A stretch of DNA of 64,000 nt, from NCBI RefSeq assembly GCF_030295425.1, contig NZ_AP027081.1, forward strand, positions 4,360,001 to 4,424,000. Reading direction: 5' to 3'. The notes beneath the pieces were generated by a model. The model saw only the letters and a program-made list of their open reading frames with translations, made no database searches and was not told where the DNA came from. Below, piece after piece: positions 1 to 10,857 of this stretch; position 1 is the stretch's first letter; each line of letters begins with the position of its first letter. Source of the stretch: Mesoterricola sediminis. GTDB taxonomy: Bacteria; Acidobacteriota; Holophagae; Holophagales; Holophagaceae. The position numbers were made by a program, and so were the translations under genes.

Positions 1-39
1 CGTCGCTGGGGGCGGCGTCGAGGGTGTGGTGCCAGACCT

Positions 40-990
40 TCACTGTCCCGCCTCCTTGTCCTTGGGCGGCCAGAGGAGGCTGGCGGCGATGCAGCCGGCG
101 AGGATGGCGGCGATGACGAGGAGGGAGACGCCGATGCCCACGTGCACCCAGTGGGAGAGGCACATCTTGATGCCGACGAGGGCGAGGATCACGGCCAGGC
201 CGGTGCCCAGGTGATGGAACTTGTCGATCATGCGCGCCAGCAGGAAGTAGAGGCTCCGCAGGCCGAGGATCGCGAACACGTTGGAGGTGTAGACGATGAA
301 GGGATCCCGGGTGACGGCCAGGACCGCGGGGATCGAATCCACCGCGAAGACCAGGTCGGTGATCTCCACCACCACGAGCACCAGCAGCATCGGGGTGGCG
401 TAGAACCTGTGGTTCCGGCGGTGGACCAGGTGGGAGAAGCCGCCCTCGGGATCGTAGGGGACCACCTTCCTGAAGACGCGGGCGGCGGCGCCGTTCCTGG
501 GATCGGCGGGCTCGTCGTCCTGGGTCAGCAGCATCTTGATGCCCGTGTAGAGGAGGAAGCCGCCGAACACGAAGGTCATCCATTCGAAGCGCCTGAGCAG
601 GGCGGTGCCGGCGAGGATCATCGCGGCACGCATGACGAGCGCCCCCAGCACGCCCCAGTAGAGGACGCGGTGCTGGTTCCGCCGGGGCACCTGGAAGGCG
701 CCGAAGACCAGGACGAAGACGAAGAGGTTGTCCACGCTCAGGGACTTCTCGAGGAGGTAGCCCGCCAGGTACTCCCCGGCCTTCACGGGGCCCATGTATT
801 TCCACACCGCCGCGTTGAAGGCGAGGGCGAGGAGGATCCACACGGCGGTCCAGGCCCCGGATTCCCGCATGCTCGGCTCATGTTCCTTGCGGTTGAAGAT
901 CCCCAGATCCAGCGCCAGCATGACGAAAACGATGAGGTGGAATCCCAGCCAGGCCCACCAGGGTGCGGAGTCGAGAAGCGCGTGGAACAA
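40..990 (-). CDS. TerC/Alx family integral membrane protein
   Basis: A 316-residue multi-span membrane protein of the TerC/Alx family. Characterised members export Mn(II) or are linked to tellurite and alkaline-pH responses, so a metal-efflux role is likely but inferred. The two acidic repeats typical of the family are visible: SVDNLFVFVLVF in the first half and EITDLVFAVDSIPA in the second. The start is a TTG at 990, chosen because GGAGG lies six bases upstream and the next in-frame ATG falls inside the first membrane helix. It is divergent from rsmE with a gap of only 38 bases. A second putative Mn exporter (Gdt1 type) lies 0.75 kb away. Confidence 0.9.
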   Translation of the reverse strand: MFHALLDSAPWWAWLGFHLIVFVMLALDLGIFNRKEHEPSMRESGAWTAVWILLALAFNAAVWKYMGPVKAGEYLAGYLLEKSLSVDNLFVFVLVFGAFQVPRRNQHRVLYWGVLGALVMRAAMILAGTALLRRFEWMTFVFGGFLLYTGIKMLLTQDDEPADPRNGAAARVFRKVVPYDPEGGFSHLVHRRNHRFYATPMLLVLVVVEITDLVFAVDSIPAVLAVTRDPFIVYTSNVFAILGLRSLYFLLARMIDKFHHLGTGLAVILALVGIKMCLSHWVHVGIGVSLLVIAAILAGCIAASLLWPPKDKEAGQ

Positions 991-1028
991 GTTGCCTCCA
1001 GAGCCTCAGTTTAGAGGAAGATTCAAGG

Positions 1029-1742
1029 ATGAGCCTCCCCCGCTTTTTCCTCGCCACCCCCGAGCCGGCCGCGGAGGGCGGCCTCGTGCGCCTCGACGCG
1101 GGCCAGGCCCGGCACCTCCGCGCCCTCCGCCTGGGCCCCGGGGCCGCCGTGGAGGTGGTGCTCCCCTCCGGGGCGTGGCTCGGCGACGTGGCCGAGGCCG
1201 GCCGGGACGCCGCCTCCATCAGGCTCGCGCGGCCCCTGGATGAGCCGCGGGAGGCGGCGGACCCCATCACCGTCTGGCTCCCGCTCACGGCCCAGCTCTC
1301 CCTCGTGGACGACATGCTGCCGCCCGTCGTGGAACTGGGGGCCGCCGAGATCCGGCTCGTGGCGTGGAGCCGCAGCGAGGACGATCCCAGGCGGACCCTG
1401 GCGCGCATGGAGCGCTGGCAGCGCATCATCCAGGGGGCCTGCGAGCAGAGCCACCGCAACCGGATCCCCGTCCTGGCGCCCCCGGTCCCCTTCCGCGCCC
1501 TCCTGGACGCGTCGCCGGCCCAGCGCTGGGTCGCCTATGAGGTCCCGGCGGGAACGCCCAACCCCGGCCTGGGCCCCGGCCCCATCGAGATCGCAAGCGG
1601 GCCGGAGGGCGGCATCTCGGACGCGGAGATCGGCGCCCTGAAGTCGGCGGGGTGGATTCCCGTCTCCCTCGGGGGCAGCGTCCTCCGGGCCGTCACCTGC
1701 CCCACCGCGCTCCTGGGCGCCCTCCGGTTCCTGAGGCCCTAG
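1029..1742 (+). CDS. rsmE: 16S rRNA m3U1498 methyltransferase RsmE
   Basis: A 237-residue SPOUT-class methyltransferase that modifies U1498 of 16S rRNA in the 30S subunit. It has the N-terminal PUA-like segment (SLPRFFLATP...ARHLRALRL) and the C-terminal knot with GPEGG followed by the LGGSVLRAVTCPTAL loop that binds SAM. The family loop usually reads LG-RILR-ETA, so this version is slightly divergent. ATG 1029 was chosen over an upstream in-frame start at 963 because the family begins at this MSLPRFF-like segment. The stop codon overlaps the stop of the convergent Gdt1-like gene by four bases. Confidence 0.93.
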   Translation: MSLPRFFLATPEPAAEGGLVRLDAGQARHLRALRLGPGAAVEVVLPSGAWLGDVAEAGRDAASIRLARPLDEPREAADPITVWLPLTAQLSLVDDMLPPVVELGAAEIRLVAWSRSEDDPRRTLARMERWQRIIQGACEQSHRNRIPVLAPPVPFRALLDASPAQRWVAYEVPAGTPNPGLGPGPIEIASGPEGGISDAEIGALKSAGWIPVSLGGSVLRAVTCPTALLGALRFLRP

Positions 1743-2008
1743 CCTTTCACGATCACCCAGAGGCCCACGGCCACGAAGGCGGCCCCGGCGACGTACTTCA
1801 CGACGGATTCCGGGATCACCTTGAAGAGGGCGCCCCCGACCAGGACCCCGATGGCGGTGGCGCACACCAGGGCGGCGCTGGCCGCCAGGAAGACCGTCAC
1901 CAGCGCGCCGGAACGGGCCGTGGCCGTCATGGCGGCGAGCTGCGTCTTGTCCCCGAGCTCCGCGAGGAACACTGTGACGAAAGTCGCCCAGAAGAGGGAT
2001 TTGTCCAT
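1739..2008 (-). CDS. half-size Gdt1/TMEM165 (UPF0016) cation transporter
   Basis: An 89-residue membrane protein carrying one copy of the UPF0016 signature, ELGDKTQLA (residues 17-25), with about three hydrophobic helices. Family members transport Mn2+ or Ca2+ and normally have two inverted copies of this domain. Single-domain versions are expected to act as homo- or hetero-dimers. No second half lies next to it here. ATG 2008 is preceded by a GGGAGCAGG ribosome site. It is convergent and overlapping with rsmE. Confidence 0.85.
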   Translation of the reverse strand: MDKSLFWATFVTVFLAELGDKTQLAAMTATARSGALVTVFLAASAALVCATAIGVLVGGALFKVIPESVVKYVAGAAFVAVGLWVIVKG

Positions 2009-2062
2009 GGCCTGCTCCCGTGACAGTCTAGAGTGCGACGGTTTTCAGGCACACTAGGAACC

Positions 2063-2950
2063 ATGGCACTCGCCCAATTCGATCTACCCACGGATTACGT
2101 CGACTCCCCGTCGACCCTGGCGGAGGCCCTGCCCCACTGGTTCGCCGCCAACATCCTGGCGGTGGACATCGAGTGCAGCCTCACCGGCTTCCACCACTGC
2201 GTGCTCGCGCTCCTCCAGGTCGCGACCCACGACCGGGCCTGGCTCGTGGACCCCCTGGCGATCCCCGACCTGATGCGCCCCACCCTGCGGGCCATGGCCG
2301 AGGTGCCCTGGATCGTCCACGACTTCTCCGGGGACGGCATCGTCTTCAAGCGCATCTACGACGTGCTGCCGGCCTCCGTGATGGACACCATGCTCCTGGC
2401 CCGGACCCTGGGCTACCCCCAGCCCGGCCTCAAGACCATGGCCAAGCTCAAGCTGGGCGTGGAGATTCCCAAGGAGGAGCAGGACTCCAACTGGATGTAC
2501 CGGCCCCTGCGGCCGGCCCAGGTCAGCTATGCGGCCCGGGACGCGGCGCTGCTGCTGCCCCTGCTCCGCGCGCTCGCGGCCGAGGCCGAGGCGCGCCGGG
2601 ACGATCCCGAGATCGGGCCCCGCCTGGCCCAGCTGCCCGGCGAGATGCGCCGGACCCTCCAGCGGGTGCGCACGTACCGCCCCCCCACGGATCACCCCGT
2701 CGTGGACAAGATCCGGCAGATGGGCCTCGGCGAAGCGGCCGTGGAGCGGGCCCGGAAGCTCACCCACCTGCGCAACGTGTGGGGCAACCAGGGGGATGTG
2801 GCGGCCGTCATGGAGCTGGGCAACCGCTGGATCCTGGCGCGCCTGGAGCACCCCCCCCGCACCCGGGAGGCCCTCGAGCGGTGCATCCCCAATCCCCGGT
2901 TCCGGCGGAACCGCCTCGACGCCCTCTGGGAGATCTTCAGCGGGAACTGA
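2063..2950 (+). CDS. RNase D-like DEDDy 3'-5' exonuclease
   Basis: A 295-residue exonuclease of the RNase D / DnaQ-like superfamily. The catalytic set of the DEDDy class is visible: D35 and E37 in VDIE, D91 in the HDFSGDG segment, and Y156/D160 in YAARD. About 110 residues follow that resemble a degenerate HRDC RNA-binding region. The likely role is trimming of structured RNA 3' ends in the cytoplasm. ATG 2063 follows AGGA at a suitable distance and was preferred over the in-frame start at 2033. The next gene (FliW) starts 45 bases downstream. Confidence 0.85.
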   Translation: MALAQFDLPTDYVDSPSTLAEALPHWFAANILAVDIECSLTGFHHCVLALLQVATHDRAWLVDPLAIPDLMRPTLRAMAEVPWIVHDFSGDGIVFKRIYDVLPASVMDTMLLARTLGYPQPGLKTMAKLKLGVEIPKEEQDSNWMYRPLRPAQVSYAARDAALLLPLLRALAAEAEARRDDPEIGPRLAQLPGEMRRTLQRVRTYRPPTDHPVVDKIRQMGLGEAAVERARKLTHLRNVWGNQGDVAAVMELGNRWILARLEHPPRTREALERCIPNPRFRRNRLDALWEIFSGN

Positions 2951-2995
2951 CCGTCCCCGTGAGACACTGCATCCAGCACGCAGCAGGAGCCTAGG

Positions 2996-3778
2996 ATGAG
3001 CCAGGAAGGACTGATCGTTCATTTCCCCAGCGCGCTGCCGGGCTTCCCCGACCTCCGGGACTTCCGCCTCCTGGAGCCGGAGGGGGGCTATCCGCTCAAG
3101 TTCCTCCAGGCCGTCGAGCGTCCCGAGATTTCCTTCACCTGCATGGACGCCGCCACGGTCAAGCTGGACTACGATGTGCCCCTGGGCGACGACGAAAGCC
3201 GCCTCCTGGGCCTGACGTCCCCCAGCGAGGCCCTGGTCCTCGCCATGGTCGTGGTGCCGGCGCAGGACCCCCGGCGGATGACGGCCAACCTCGCCGGTCC
3301 GCTCGTCATCAACACCCGCACCCGGGTGGGGTGCCAGGTCCGGCTGGACACGCGCGCCTTCCCCCTGGAATATCCGGTCCTCCTCCCCCCGGAACAGGAC
3401 GTGCTCACCTTCCAGGACGGCCTGGTGGGCTTCCCGGACCTGCACCGGTTCCAGCTGCTGGAACCCTCCGACGCCTATCCCTTGAAGTTCCTCCACCCCC
3501 TGGACCGGGAGGACATCCACTTCGTGTGCATCGATGTGGCGGCCATCAAGCCGGACTACCAGGTGCCCCTGAACGAGGAGGAGGCGGAGGCCCTGGCGAT
3601 CGAGCAGCCCTCCGACGCCCTCGTCCTGGCCCTCGTGGTCGTGCCCGAGGATCCCCGGCTCATGACAGCCAACCTGGCCGGCCCCATCCTCGTGAACCTC
3701 CGGACCCGCCAGGGCCGGCAGATCGTGCTCAGCAGCGAGAAGTTCCCCTTGAAATATCCCGTGATCGGCGACAACTAG
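2996..3778 (+). CDS. fliW: tandem-domain FliW (flagellar assembly factor, CsrA antagonist)
   Basis: FliW is normally about 150 residues, binds CsrA and relieves repression of flagellin translation. This 260-residue protein holds two complete FliW domains head to tail. Domain 1 is roughly residues 5-130 and domain 2 roughly 135-258. Each has GFPDL.., YPLKFL, a D.A..K.DY.VPL strand, a VVVP..DPR.MTANLAGP segment and an EYPV or KYPV end. The repeats are clearly homologous but diverged in sequence, so this is an old duplication. csrA follows after 14 bases. Family assignment is certain; why it is doubled is not. Confidence 0.93.
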   Translation: MSQEGLIVHFPSALPGFPDLRDFRLLEPEGGYPLKFLQAVERPEISFTCMDAATVKLDYDVPLGDDESRLLGLTSPSEALVLAMVVVPAQDPRRMTANLAGPLVINTRTRVGCQVRLDTRAFPLEYPVLLPPEQDVLTFQDGLVGFPDLHRFQLLEPSDAYPLKFLHPLDREDIHFVCIDVAAIKPDYQVPLNEEEAEALAIEQPSDALVLALVVVPEDPRLMTANLAGPILVNLRTRQGRQIVLSSEKFPLKYPVIGDN

Positions 3779-3792
3779 CCGGAAAGGGGACC

Positions 3793-4062
3793 ATGCTGGT
3801 CATCACCCGAAAGCTCAATCAGTCGCTCATCATCAATGGGAACATCGAGGTGTTCGTCGTCGGCCTCACGAAGGAAGGGGTGCGCCTGGGCATCAAGGCC
3901 CCCAAGGACGTCCAGGTCCACCGGCGCGAGGTCTTCGACGACATCGCCGCCCAGAACCGCGCCGCGACCACCCAGGCCAAGGAAGGCGGCCTGAGCCTCC
4001 AGGACGCCGCGGCCCTGCTGCGGTCCCGCCTGGCTAAAGCCAGGCCGGACCAGGACCGATAA
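3793..4062 (+). CDS. csrA: carbon storage / translational regulator CsrA
   Basis: An 89-residue RNA-binding translational regulator. The canonical core MLVITRKLNQSLIING and the GVRLGIKAPKDVQVHRREV segment are intact, including the C-proximal arginine used for GGA-motif RNA binding. A roughly 30-residue C-terminal tail (residues 60-89, A/Q/K-rich) extends beyond the usual 60-75 residue protein. It lies directly downstream of the tandem FliW, its expected protein antagonist. ATG 3793 is preceded by GGAAAGGGGA. Confidence 0.96.
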   Translation: MLVITRKLNQSLIINGNIEVFVVGLTKEGVRLGIKAPKDVQVHRREVFDDIAAQNRAATTQAKEGGLSLQDAAALLRSRLAKARPDQDR

Positions 4063-4082
4063 GCCAGGGGTAGGAGTCCGCC

Positions 4083-4265
4083 TTGGAGACCGCATCCCTT
4101 TCCACCGAATCCGTCCTCGCCGCCGCCATGGCCCCGGTGGCCGGCGCCTACAGCGTCGGCGTGGCCCGGAAGGCCCTGGACGTCACCCGCGCCGAGGGCG
4201 AGGCCCTGGTCCGCATGCTGGACGCCGCGGGCGGGATCGGCCAGAACGTGGACACCACCGCCTGA
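4083..4265 (+). CDS. YjfB-like putative motility protein
   Basis: A 60-residue protein resembling the YjfB motility family. It has the short N-terminal ALST-like segment, a VARKALDVTRAEGEALVRML helix and a GIGQNVD C-terminal tail. The molecular function of this family is not established. It starts with TTG at 4083, supported by TAGGAG eight bases upstream and by the family N terminus. The first ATG (4128) would remove the conserved beginning. It is 20 bases downstream of csrA and probably in the same transcript. Its last five residues (VDTTA) are identical to those of the next gene. Confidence 0.7.
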   Translation: METASLSTESVLAAAMAPVAGAYSVGVARKALDVTRAEGEALVRMLDAAGGIGQNVDTTA

Positions 4266-4285
4266 AACCCGGAGAGGAGAGCACC

Positions 4286-4471
4286 ATGAAAGTCGAATCG
4301 GCAGCCGCGTCTCAAGCGAAGGTTCAGAAGACCGAGCAGACCTCCACCCCTCAGCGGGCGGAGGCCCAGCAGCGGGCCCAGGCCCAGCAGCGCCTCCAGA
4401 CCCAGGCGGAAGCGCGCAAACAGCCTGCCAACCCGCCCCACCTGGGCTCGAAGGTGGACACCACGGCCTGA
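4286..4471 (+). CDS. small Q/A-rich protein with YjfB-like C terminus
   Basis: A 61-residue hydrophilic protein with a glutamine-, alanine- and arginine-rich middle (repeats of the type RAEAQQRAQAQQR) that is probably helical. It ends in PHLGSKVDTTA, which resembles the end of YjfB-family proteins and matches the end of the preceding gene. The N-terminal half has no recognisable family. ATG 4286 follows GGAGAGGAG, a strong ribosome site. It closes the fliW-csrA group ahead of a hairpin at 4490. Confidence 0.6.
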   Translation: MKVESAAASQAKVQKTEQTSTPQRAEAQQRAQAQQRLQTQAEARKQPANPPHLGSKVDTTA

Positions 4472-4489
4472 ACGGCCCCGGTAACGAGG

Positions 4490-4530
4490 AAAGCCGCCGG
4501 ACCGCCCCAGGGGCGGATTCCGGCGGCTTT
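4490..4530. terminator. bidirectional hairpin between motility group and uvrA
   Basis: A 12-bp perfect stem (4490-4501 with 4519-4530, AAAGCCGCCGGA with its complement) encloses a second stem CCGCCCC/GGGGCGG. The outer arm ends in AAA/TTT, so transcripts from either side finish the stem with a short U run. It lies between the small 4286 gene and the convergent uvrA stop, as expected for a shared intrinsic terminator. Confidence 0.75.
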
Positions 4531-4538
4531 CCTTGCGT

Positions 4539-7370
<2,832 letters not shown>

Positions 7371-7465
7371 CCTCACCTCGAATTCCGATCTTACGCCAAA
7401 TTTTCGCATGCGGCCAAGGGGACCTGCTTTTCCGCCCCGGGCGGACCCGGACATAGAATGGTCGG

Positions 7466-8371
7466 ATGCACGGCCTGGACATGAGCGTCCTGCTCCACCG
7501 CGCCCTCGAGGCGCGGCTGGGGCGTCTCATGGAGATCCTGGGCGGCCCCGCCTGGGCCGGGGACCCGGGGGCCCTCCACGACGCCCGGGTCGCCTCGCGG
7601 CGGGTCCGGGCCGTCCTGGACCTGGTCCGGCCGGACTGCTACCCCGGCCTCCAGCGCCACCGGCGCGCCCTGCGCCGCCTGACCCGCGCCCTGGGGACGC
7701 TCCGGGAGCTGGATGTCCACACCGCCTTCCTGGAGGACTTGGCCTGGCGCCTGCCCGGGGTGACCCCCGGGGCGGCCCTGGAGCATGCCCTCGAAGGCCT
7801 GGACCGCCAACGGAGGAAGCGGAGAGCTCACCTGGCCGCCGACCTGCCCCTGCGGGGCCTCCGTCGCCTGCCCGAGCTCCTGGAGGTGCCGAGCCTGCCG
7901 GAGCCCTTCCGGCCGAGTCGCCTCGCCGACGACGTCTGGGCCGCCCTCGGCCCCCGCTTCGACGAGGCCTTCGCCCTCCTCCCCGGGCTCCTGGAGCTGG
8001 AGGACCCGGAGGCCCTCCACCGGGCCCGGATCCGCCTCAAGCGCCTCCGCTACGCCCTGGAGGCCCTCGCCGGCGCCTGGCCGGAGCCCCCCGCCCCGGC
8101 CCTGGCGGGCCTGAAGGACCTGCAGGCCGCCCTGGGGGAGCACCACGACCTGGCCACCCTCGAGTCCGGGCTCCAGCGCCTCCTGGCGGGCCTCGAGGGC
8201 CGCGGGCGCCGGATCCTCGCCCAGGGCCTCGTCGAGCTCCTGGCCTGCGCGGGTGACGCCCGCCTGGCCGCGTTCCACCGGTTCCGGACCGCGGCGGCCG
8301 CCGCCCCGTCCCGGCCGCTCCGGTCCGGCCTGCGCCTGGGCCTGGGCCTTCCCGAGGAGGAGACCCCTTGA
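7466..8371 (+). CDS. CHAD domain protein
   Basis: A 301-residue, arginine/leucine-rich, all-helical CHAD protein. The hallmark [12 protein letters not shown] (about residues 38-49) and a second [15 protein letters not shown] motif in the C-terminal half give the positively charged pocket that binds polyphosphate in studied members. A -10-like TAGAAT at 7454 lies only seven bases before ATG 7466 and there is no good ribosome site, which suggests a very short or leaderless transcript. Its stop overlaps the start of the histidine kinase gene, so the two are probably co-translated. Confidence 0.85.
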   Translation: MHGLDMSVLLHRALEARLGRLMEILGGPAWAGDPGALHDARVASRRVRAVLDLVRPDCYPGLQRHRRALRRLTRALGTLRELDVHTAFLEDLAWRLPGVTPGAALEHALEGLDRQRRKRRAHLAADLPLRGLRRLPELLEVPSLPEPFRPSRLADDVWAALGPRFDEAFALLPGLLELEDPEALHRARIRLKRLRYALEALAGAWPEPPAPALAGLKDLQAALGEHHDLATLESGLQRLLAGLEGRGRRILAQGLVELLACAGDARLAAFHRFRTAAAAAPSRPLRSGLRLGLGLPEEETP

Positions 8372-9966
8372 CCTTCGCCCCGATGGCCTGGTTCCGCAGC
8401 CTCCACGCCAAGCTCTTCACGGTCACGGCCCTCGTGACCAGCCTGCTCACCATCGCCGTGGCCTATTCCATCACCCGGAACAGCCGCCGGGAGCTGGAGA
8501 ACTACACCCGCAACCTGGCCTTCGAGACGTCCTCCGTGGTCGAGACGGAGATCCTCCAGCGCTGGGACAAGGATTTCCACGACTTCAAGGACAAGCGCAA
8601 GATCGAGGAGCTCCTGGAGGGGCTGGCCGGGCCGGACCGGAGCATCTTCCGCATCGACGTCTTCAAGCGGGAGGAGGGGGACACCGTCTCCCTGGTGACG
8701 TCCTCGGGCGACGACGATGCGGTGGAGTGGGGCAAGGAGATCGGCAGCTACATGCGCGGCAAGCCCCAGGCGGAGATGGTCAACCTGAACACGGGGACCC
8801 GGGCCTGGAAGTTCTACCTGCCCATCCGCAACCCCGTGAAGGGACGCCCTCCCCTGGGCCTGATCCGGACCTACTGCGACCTGGAGCACTGGGAGACGGT
8901 CTGGGAGCACAACCTCAAGAACACCTACGTGCGCCTTCCCCTCGTCCTCCTCGGGGAGTTCATCCTCCTCTGGGTGATCCTGGCCACGGTGGTCACGGAG
9001 CCCATCCGGAGCATCACCGACGCCATGAGCCGCCTCCAGGCGGGGGATCCCAGCGCCCGCACCGACGTGCGATCCACGGACGAGCTGGGCATCATCGCCG
9101 ATCGCTTCAACCAGATGGCCGCCCAGCTCGAGCGGGCGGGACAGGAGCGGGAGGCCCTCATCGAGGAGATCCGGGGCTTCAACGCCACCCTCCAGTTCCG
9201 CATCGAGGAGGCGCTGTCGGCGCTCCAGGCCAAGAACCGCGAACTGGAGCAGCTGATGGAGGGCAACGCGCTCCTCCGGGAGGAGCTGGGACAGCAGGAG
9301 CGCCTGGCCATCGCCGGCCAGCTCACCGCGGCCTTCGCCCACGAGGTGGGCACGCCCCTCAACCTCGTGAACAGCCACCTCCAGCTCCTGGAGGCCCAGC
9401 CCGGGCTCGACGAGAAGACCAATGAGCGCGTGGCCGTCATCCGGGCCCAGATCGAGCGGGTGGGGGACATCGTGCGGCGGATGATGAGCGTCACCCGCCG
9501 CCCCCGCCTCCACACGGAGGCCGTGCCCTTCGGGCCGCTCCTGGCCGACCTCCAGCGCCTGTGGAACCCCACGCTGGCGGCCCACAACGTGACCTTCGAG
9601 ACCGAGGCGCCCGAGGGCTGCGTGCTCAGCGTGGACCGCAGGCAGATGGAGCAGCTCTTCCTCAACCTGGTGAACAACGCCGTCGACGCGATGCCCGAGG
9701 GCGGGCGCCTCGCCCTCGCGGTGAAGGCGGATCCGGAGGGGCCCCGGTGGCTCATCAGCCTCTCCGACACCGGCACGGGCATTCCGGAGGAGCTCCTGGC
9801 CAAGGTCTTCAAGCCCATGTTCACGACCAAGCCCGAGGGCAAGGGCACCGGCCTGGGCCTGGCCATCTGCCGGGAAATCGTGCGGGCGCACGGCGGCGAG
9901 ATCACCCTGGAAAGCCGGGAGGGCGAAGGCACAACCATCCGGTTCCCCTTGCCCGCCATGGCATAA
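8368..9966 (+). CDS. sensor histidine kinase (HAMP, HisKA, HATPase)
   Basis: A 532-residue membrane sensor kinase. It has TM1 at about 14-34, an extracytoplasmic region of about 150 residues, TM2 near 190-210, then HAMP (EPIRSITDAMSRLQAGD), a coiled coil, the dimerisation/phosphoacceptor box AFAHEVGTPLNLV with H325, and an ATPase domain (N-box NLVNNAVDAM, DTGTGIP, GTGLGLAI). The start is TTG 8368, supported by GAGGAG seven bases upstream. The ATG at 8383 lies too far from it. It overlaps the CHAD stop codon. No response regulator is adjacent, so its partner is unknown. Confidence 0.9.
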   Translation: MTFAPMAWFRSLHAKLFTVTALVTSLLTIAVAYSITRNSRRELENYTRNLAFETSSVVETEILQRWDKDFHDFKDKRKIEELLEGLAGPDRSIFRIDVFKREEGDTVSLVTSSGDDDAVEWGKEIGSYMRGKPQAEMVNLNTGTRAWKFYLPIRNPVKGRPPLGLIRTYCDLEHWETVWEHNLKNTYVRLPLVLLGEFILLWVILATVVTEPIRSITDAMSRLQAGDPSARTDVRSTDELGIIADRFNQMAAQLERAGQEREALIEEIRGFNATLQFRIEEALSALQAKNRELEQLMEGNALLREELGQQERLAIAGQLTAAFAHEVGTPLNLVNSHLQLLEAQPGLDEKTNERVAVIRAQIERVGDIVRRMMSVTRRPRLHTEAVPFGPLLADLQRLWNPTLAAHNVTFETEAPEGCVLSVDRRQMEQLFLNLVNNAVDAMPEGGRLALAVKADPEGPRWLISLSDTGTGIPEELLAKVFKPMFTTKPEGKGTGLGLAICREIVRAHGGEITLESREGEGTTIRFPLPAMA

Positions 9967-9972
9967 TGCCTC

Positions 9973-10851
9973 ATGAAAAAGATTCGGAAAGCTGTCATCC
10001 CCGTCGCGGGCCTCGGCACCCGCTTCCTCCCCGCCACCAAGGCCCAGCCCAAGGAGATGCTGCCCCTGGTGGACAAGCCCGTGATCCAGTACGTGGTCGA
10101 GGAGGCCATCCACCAGGGCATCGAGAACGTCGTCCTCATCACGGGCCGGGGCAAACAGGCCATCGAGAACCATTTCGATGTGGCCTACGAGCTCGAGGAG
10201 ACCCTCTCCCGCCGGGGCAAGACGCAGGACCTGAAGCTGGTCCAGGGGATCACCCACATGGGCCAGTTCTCCTACGTGCGCCAGGGCGAGCCCCTGGGCC
10301 TGGGCCACGCGGTGCTCTGCGCGCGCCACGCCGTGGGCGACGAGCCCTTCGCGCTCCTGCTGGGGGACGACGTCTTCGACGAGAAGGACCCGGCCCTCGG
10401 CGCCCTCATCGCCGCCTACGAGGCCACGGGCAAGTCCGTGGTCGGCGTGCAGGAGGTGCCCGAGGCCCACGTGAGCCGCTACGGGATCGTGAACCCTAGG
10501 CCCGCCGGCGGCGGGACCTGGTGGGACGTGGACCGCATCGTGGAGAAGCCCTCGCCGGACAAGGCCCCCAGCCGCTGGGCCGTGGTCGGGCGCTACGTGG
10601 TGCTGCCCGAGGTCTTCGATCACCTGGCGAAGCTCGAGCCCGGCGTGGGCGGGGAGTACCAGCTCACCGACGCCCTGATGAAGATGGCCGCCGAGGGCCG
10701 CCTCGTGGCCGCCCCCATCCCGGCCCTGCGCTACGACACCGGGGACAAGCTGGACTACCTGCGGGCCAACGTGGAGTTCGCCCTCAAGCGCGAGGACCTG
10801 GGCGGGCCCTTCCTGGCCTACCTGAAGGCCCTGGCGGCGTCCCGGGACTGA
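9973..10851 (+). CDS. galU: UTP-glucose-1-phosphate uridylyltransferase
   Basis: A 292-residue nucleotidyltransferase making UDP-glucose from UTP and glucose-1-phosphate for envelope glycans. The N-terminal AVIPVAGLGTRFLPATKAQPKEMLPLVDKP signature, the LLGDDV metal site, GRYVVLPEVFD and GEYQLTDAL are all intact. The length is normal for bacterial GalU. It starts seven bases after the kinase stop, and ATG 9973 is followed at once by the conserved KKIRKAVIP. Confidence 0.96.
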   Translation: MKKIRKAVIPVAGLGTRFLPATKAQPKEMLPLVDKPVIQYVVEEAIHQGIENVVLITGRGKQAIENHFDVAYELEETLSRRGKTQDLKLVQGITHMGQFSYVRQGEPLGLGHAVLCARHAVGDEPFALLLGDDVFDEKDPALGALIAAYEATGKSVVGVQEVPEAHVSRYGIVNPRPAGGGTWWDVDRIVEKPSPDKAPSRWAVVGRYVVLPEVFDHLAKLEPGVGGEYQLTDALMKMAAEGRLVAAPIPALRYDTGDKLDYLRANVEFALKREDLGGPFLAYLKALAASRD

Positions 10852-10857
10852 GGCCCC

